Below are positions 61,225 through 64,000 of a stretch of DNA of 64,000 nucleotides, one piece after another. The DNA lies in assembly GCF_040419245.1 (NCBI RefSeq), contig NZ_JAZHOH010000001.1:1488001-1552000 (forward strand), read 5' to 3'. This stretch comes from Ewingella sp. CoE-038-23 (GTDB lineage: Bacteria; Pseudomonadota; Gammaproteobacteria; Enterobacterales; Enterobacteriaceae). Position 1 is the stretch's first letter, and the number at the start of each line of letters is the position of its first letter. Made by a program: the position numbers and the translations under genes. The notes under the pieces are model-generated. The model did not search any database and was not told where the DNA came from. It saw nothing but the letters and a program-made list of their open reading frames with translations.

Positions 61225-61953
61225 TTAACCTCCCAATAGAGAGTTCAGATCGGCAACGGGCGCAGTTAATTGCTGTTGCTCAAAAGCTTTCTGTTTTTGC
61301 TGTTCCAGCAGCGTTGCTCGCTGTTCAGTCTGTTTGACTGACATTTCCCACTGGCTGGTCAGCGCATTCAATTGTACGCTTTTGGCTGCGATGGCGTTAG
61401 CCAGGTCCTGTGACTCTTTCGAATCCTGCGCATTAGCAATACGGTCTGATAAATCTGATATATCGCCGAGCGTGCCCGTGATCTTGTTTTCAACCTCGGA
61501 CGTATTTTCTATCGCTACGGCCTGATTCAGGATCATCTGTTTGCAGCTGTCCAGATAGCGTTGTGAAGCGCTGGACGGGTTACAGGTATCGAACGTTTTA
61601 TATTTGTTATACAAGCTATTAAGTTCAGACGAATATGACCCGCTTTGGTTGCTCAGCAGGTCATCCAGTGAAATACCATTTTGACGAAGATTATCGATAT
61701 CGGTTTTCAGACTTTTGGCCTCGCGGAGAAATGCCTGAACGTCACGTACGCCCGTTGCCGTGGCTAATTGCTGCTTATAGGCATCCAGTTCACTTCTGTA
61801 ATGGGTGACGGTTTCCTGCCACTGCTGGAGTTTCTGGATCCACTGATTCATGGATTCGGTATTCTGTACGGCGTCAAATACCGGTATTCCGGCGCTCATC
61901 GCCTGGGTGGAAATCAACAACGATAATGCCAGTATGGTATCTTTGAATCGCAT
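61225..61953 (-). CDS. virB5: Type IV secretion minor pilin VirB5
   Basis: A 242-aa exported protein; signal peptide MRFKDTILALSLLISTQAMS, then a long helical bundle (MNQWIQKLQQWQETVTHYRS and EQRATLLEQQKQKAFEQQQL), as in VirB5/TraC pilus-tip proteins. The start at 61,953 has GGAGG 9 nt upstream and gives the clean signal; an in-frame codon 18 bp earlier overlaps the ribosome site. Confidence 0.85.
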   Translation of the reverse strand: MRFKDTILALSLLISTQAMSAGIPVFDAVQNTESMNQWIQKLQQWQETVTHYRSELDAYKQQLATATGVRDVQAFLREAKSLKTDIDNLRQNGISLDDLLSNQSGSYSSELNSLYNKYKTFDTCNPSSASQRYLDSCKQMILNQAVAIENTSEVENKITGTLGDISDLSDRIANAQDSKESQDLANAIAAKSVQLNALTSQWEMSVKQTEQRATLLEQQKQKAFEQQQLTAPVADLNSLLGG

Positions 61954-61976
61954 TTTAATTACCTCCGACATGAATA

Positions 61977-64000
61977 TTACAGGGCTTGTTCAAGGAAGGC
62001 GGCTTTCCAGTCATCAGGCTGCATTCCTTCCTGATACAGGGTGTCGAACAGTTTCAGGTTGTCTTCGCTGCCGCTCAGCATTTTGGTGAGTTTCCCGAGG
62101 CCCGATAAATCCATTTTCGCCATCGCCACAAAAGGTCGGGTTTCACCCGCGCGTAACGGCGTTTTCAGGACCACCATAGAGCGCTCTCCCGGATCGAGGT
62201 TTCTGACGATGTCGTACACGCTTTCCGGCACTTTCATCTTTTCCACGTAATCCGCCCGGCTGGCCTTCGGGTTGGCGAGAAATATCTGCGTGCTGCACTG
62301 CTCGATAATCGCCGGGGCAATCGGGTGCTTGACGATTTCGTCAGGCGACTGCGTGGCGGGGATGAAGATGCCGTTCAGCTTGCGGATCACTTTCAGCATA
62401 TTGAGCGAGAAGCGGGAAAATTCGACATCGGCCAGCCATTTCCAGAACTCGTCCATGAACATCACCAGCCGGCGACCGTCCAGCAGGCTGGTGACGCGGT
62501 ACAGCAGATAAAACGTGACGGGGCCGCGAATATCGTCATCATCGAGAAATTCCGTACCGTCGATACCCACGTTATCAATGTTGCTGATGTTGAAGGTGTC
62601 CTCCTCATTGTCGAATACCCAGCCGAACTCGCCGCCCTGCGCCCACTGTTTAAGGCGGATACGCAGCCCGTTGATGCGGGCGTCGGGGGTTGGCGGCTCC
62701 GGCAGGACTTCCAGCAGTCGGGTGATACCGAACTTGCGGTATTCCGAGGGGTAGTCGAGCATAATGGTATCCACGGCGGCACTGATCCGCTCCTCATCGC
62801 GCGGATCGAGCGGCTTGCCGTTGCGGCCGCACAGCATGCGCACCAGTTGTTTGATAAAGCTGATATTCCGCCGGGTTGGGGCCAGCGAAAACGGGTTAAA
62901 CCCGGTGGGAGTGCCGGTGCGGATACGGAAGTAGCGTCCGCCCATCTGGCGTATTGCCATCTCCGCCGCCCGGTCCTTGTCGAAATACACCGTGGTGAAC
63001 CGCTGGATTGTGGCTGAGGCGGAGAACGTCGCCGGATTGCGGTACTTCTGCATCAGTTGCTGCATGACGGTCATCAGCATCGTTTTCCCGGAGCCGGTTT
63101 TACCTATAATCGCTGTATTACCCGGCGTTTTTTCGTTGAAGTCATCCCGCCCGCTCTGGCTGTCGTGCAGGTTCAGGTAATACCCGCCGCCGCCAGGGGA
63201 TTTGAGTATCCCGATGGCGTCACCCCAGGGATTGCCGCTCCGCTTGTGGGAATGAAAGTTGTGCAGGCTCGCCAGATCGGCAAAGTTCTGGCTGCTGACG
63301 GCCACCAGACGGGGGCGCAACGTATACACCCCCGGCAGTTGCGCCAGGTACGCGGCGGGCAGCGACAGCGTGGACAGCGTCGTCATGATGCCGAGGTCGG
63401 CGAAAGGCTGCGCCAGCGCGTTGGTGTCCTTCACCACCTGCTCGGCGCTGTCTGAGGATACCAGCAGGGAGAAGTGGTATTTCCCGCAGGACACATGCCC
63501 GGACTGGAGCAGGTCACGCAGGACAATCAGCTCTTCGCGCTGTGAAATGGCGTCGTCGTCCGCCGAATTCAGGCGCTTTTCCGCCAGGCGAATATGCTTC
63601 TGCGCCTCATCGCGGGCCATGCAGGTGAAGGACTGCGTCAGCACGTACTCGCTTTCGGCATACAGCAGCGCGTCCAGCAGGCCGGTCGCGGTTTCAGGCG
63701 AATAATCTTTGATTTCCAGACTGCGGAAAAAACGGGAGCCGCCGACGGTCTGGCACTCGGCGGTGTCGGTGGTAAAAAAGACATCCGGCGTGCTTAATGT
63801 TTCATAAAACGGCGCACGCGTGACCGCCACCTTTTGCCACTTGCCGGTGAGCAGGCGGTGATAAAAGGACAGCTGGGCGGAATACACCCGCCCGTTGCCT
63901 TCATACATCCCCAGTGGCGTCGCCGTATAGCGAGACAGCGCCGAAGCCAGCGCATCCCGGTGTTCCAGCATTACTTTCAGGGCATCATCCAGCACCGCTT
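61977..64000 (-). CDS. virB4: Type IV secretion ATPase VirB4 (N-terminus beyond window)
   Basis: The C-terminal 674 residues or so of VirB4, the ATPase for pilus assembly and substrate transfer. Walker A NTAIIGKTGSGKTMLMTVMQ and Walker B LVMFMDEFWKWLAD are clear, followed by KLNGIFIPATQSPDEIVKHP. The frame stays open to the window edge, and VirB4 proteins usually have 150-250 more N-terminal residues, so the GTG near 63,995 is probably internal. virB3 and virB2-like genes are expected to the right. Confidence 0.92.
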   Translation of the reverse strand, partial: AVLDDALKVMLEHRDALASALSRYTATPLGMYEGNGRVYSAQLSFYHRLLTGKWQKVAVTRAPFYETLSTPDVFFTTDTAECQTVGGSRFFRSLEIKDYSPETATGLLDALLYAESEYVLTQSFTCMARDEAQKHIRLAEKRLNSADDDAISQREELIVLRDLLQSGHVSCGKYHFSLLVSSDSAEQVVKDTNALAQPFADLGIMTTLSTLSLPAAYLAQLPGVYTLRPRLVAVSSQNFADLASLHNFHSHKRSGNPWGDAIGILKSPGGGGYYLNLHDSQSGRDDFNEKTPGNTAIIGKTGSGKTMLMTVMQQLMQKYRNPATFSASATIQRFTTVYFDKDRAAEMAIRQMGGRYFRIRTGTPTGFNPFSLAPTRRNISFIKQLVRMLCGRNGKPLDPRDEERISAAVDTIMLDYPSEYRKFGITRLLEVLPEPPTPDARINGLRIRLKQWAQGGEFGWVFDNEEDTFNISNIDNVGIDGTEFLDDDDIRGPVTFYLLYRVTSLLDGRRLVMFMDEFWKWLADVEFSRFSLNMLKVIRKLNGIFIPATQSPDEIVKHPIAPAIIEQCSTQIFLANPKASRADYVEKMKVPESVYDIVRNLDPGERSMVVLKTPLRAGETRPFVAMAKMDLSGLGKLTKMLSGSEDNLKLFDTLYQEGMQPDDWKAAFLEQAL

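Overview
The window looks like a GC-rich (by eye) chromosome of Enterobacterales, probably near Rahnella, Rouxiella, Ewingella or Serratia. Evidence: a complete lsr autoinducer-2 locus with E. coli-like proteins, a nac gene with sigma54/NtrC control, an enterobacterial tRNA-Asn and deoD. The genus is an inference. From about 35.54 kb rightwards the sequence is an integrated mobile element whose cargo is partly very AT-rich.

Chromosomal part (1-35,540). 1-4,816 (minus): oligopeptide-type ABC importer with an unusual permease-ATPase fusion and a binding protein, divergent from a DUF1028 gene. 5,642-6,476: nac with a good sigma54 promoter and NtrC site, but lacking most of the effector domain. 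6,549-15,284: lsrRK and lsrACDBFG for AI-2 sensing, uptake, phosphorylation and breakdown. 15,285-16,209: intergenic repeats and a folded leader before a 78-aa ORF. 16,501-19,587: iron-type binding protein under a Fur box, LysR regulator, unknown membrane protein. 19,595-29,138: two amino-acid ABC importers around an N-acetyltransferase, an M20 deacylase and an FMN monooxygenase, the same set of functions as the Bacillus yxe operon for S-modified cysteine salvage. 29,330-34,051: MATE exporter, NCS1 permease with deoD, Crp-like regulator. 34,119-34,194: intact tRNA-Asn.

Mobile element (35,541 to beyond the right edge). Its left end is the 17-bp tRNA-Asn 3' sequence CCAGTCAGAGGAGCCAA, known as the attachment core of the Yersinia high-pathogenicity island and ICEKp1. 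Next comes a defence island: a Lamassu (ABC-three-component) operon with metallo-hydrolase and trypsin-like effectors (35,950-41,940), preceded by a short ORF containing eight GGTCT repeats; a Septu pair (42,329-45,228); a frameshifted nuclease-like gene and a truncated ORF (45,795-47,119); and a Hachiman pair (47,343-51,630). The conjugation backbone follows on the minus strand: MOBC-type relaxase (mobC), coupling protein (mobB), an oriT-like region rich in inverted repeats, and virB11 to virB4, the last cut by the window edge. Integrase and the other att site should lie to the right.

The whole is best read as an ICEKp/HPI-family integrative conjugative element carrying antiphage defence rather than yersiniabactin genes. 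The points most worth study are the repeat-bearing leader ORF of the Lamassu operon, the oriT-like structure, the truncated nac and the folded leader at 16.08 kb.
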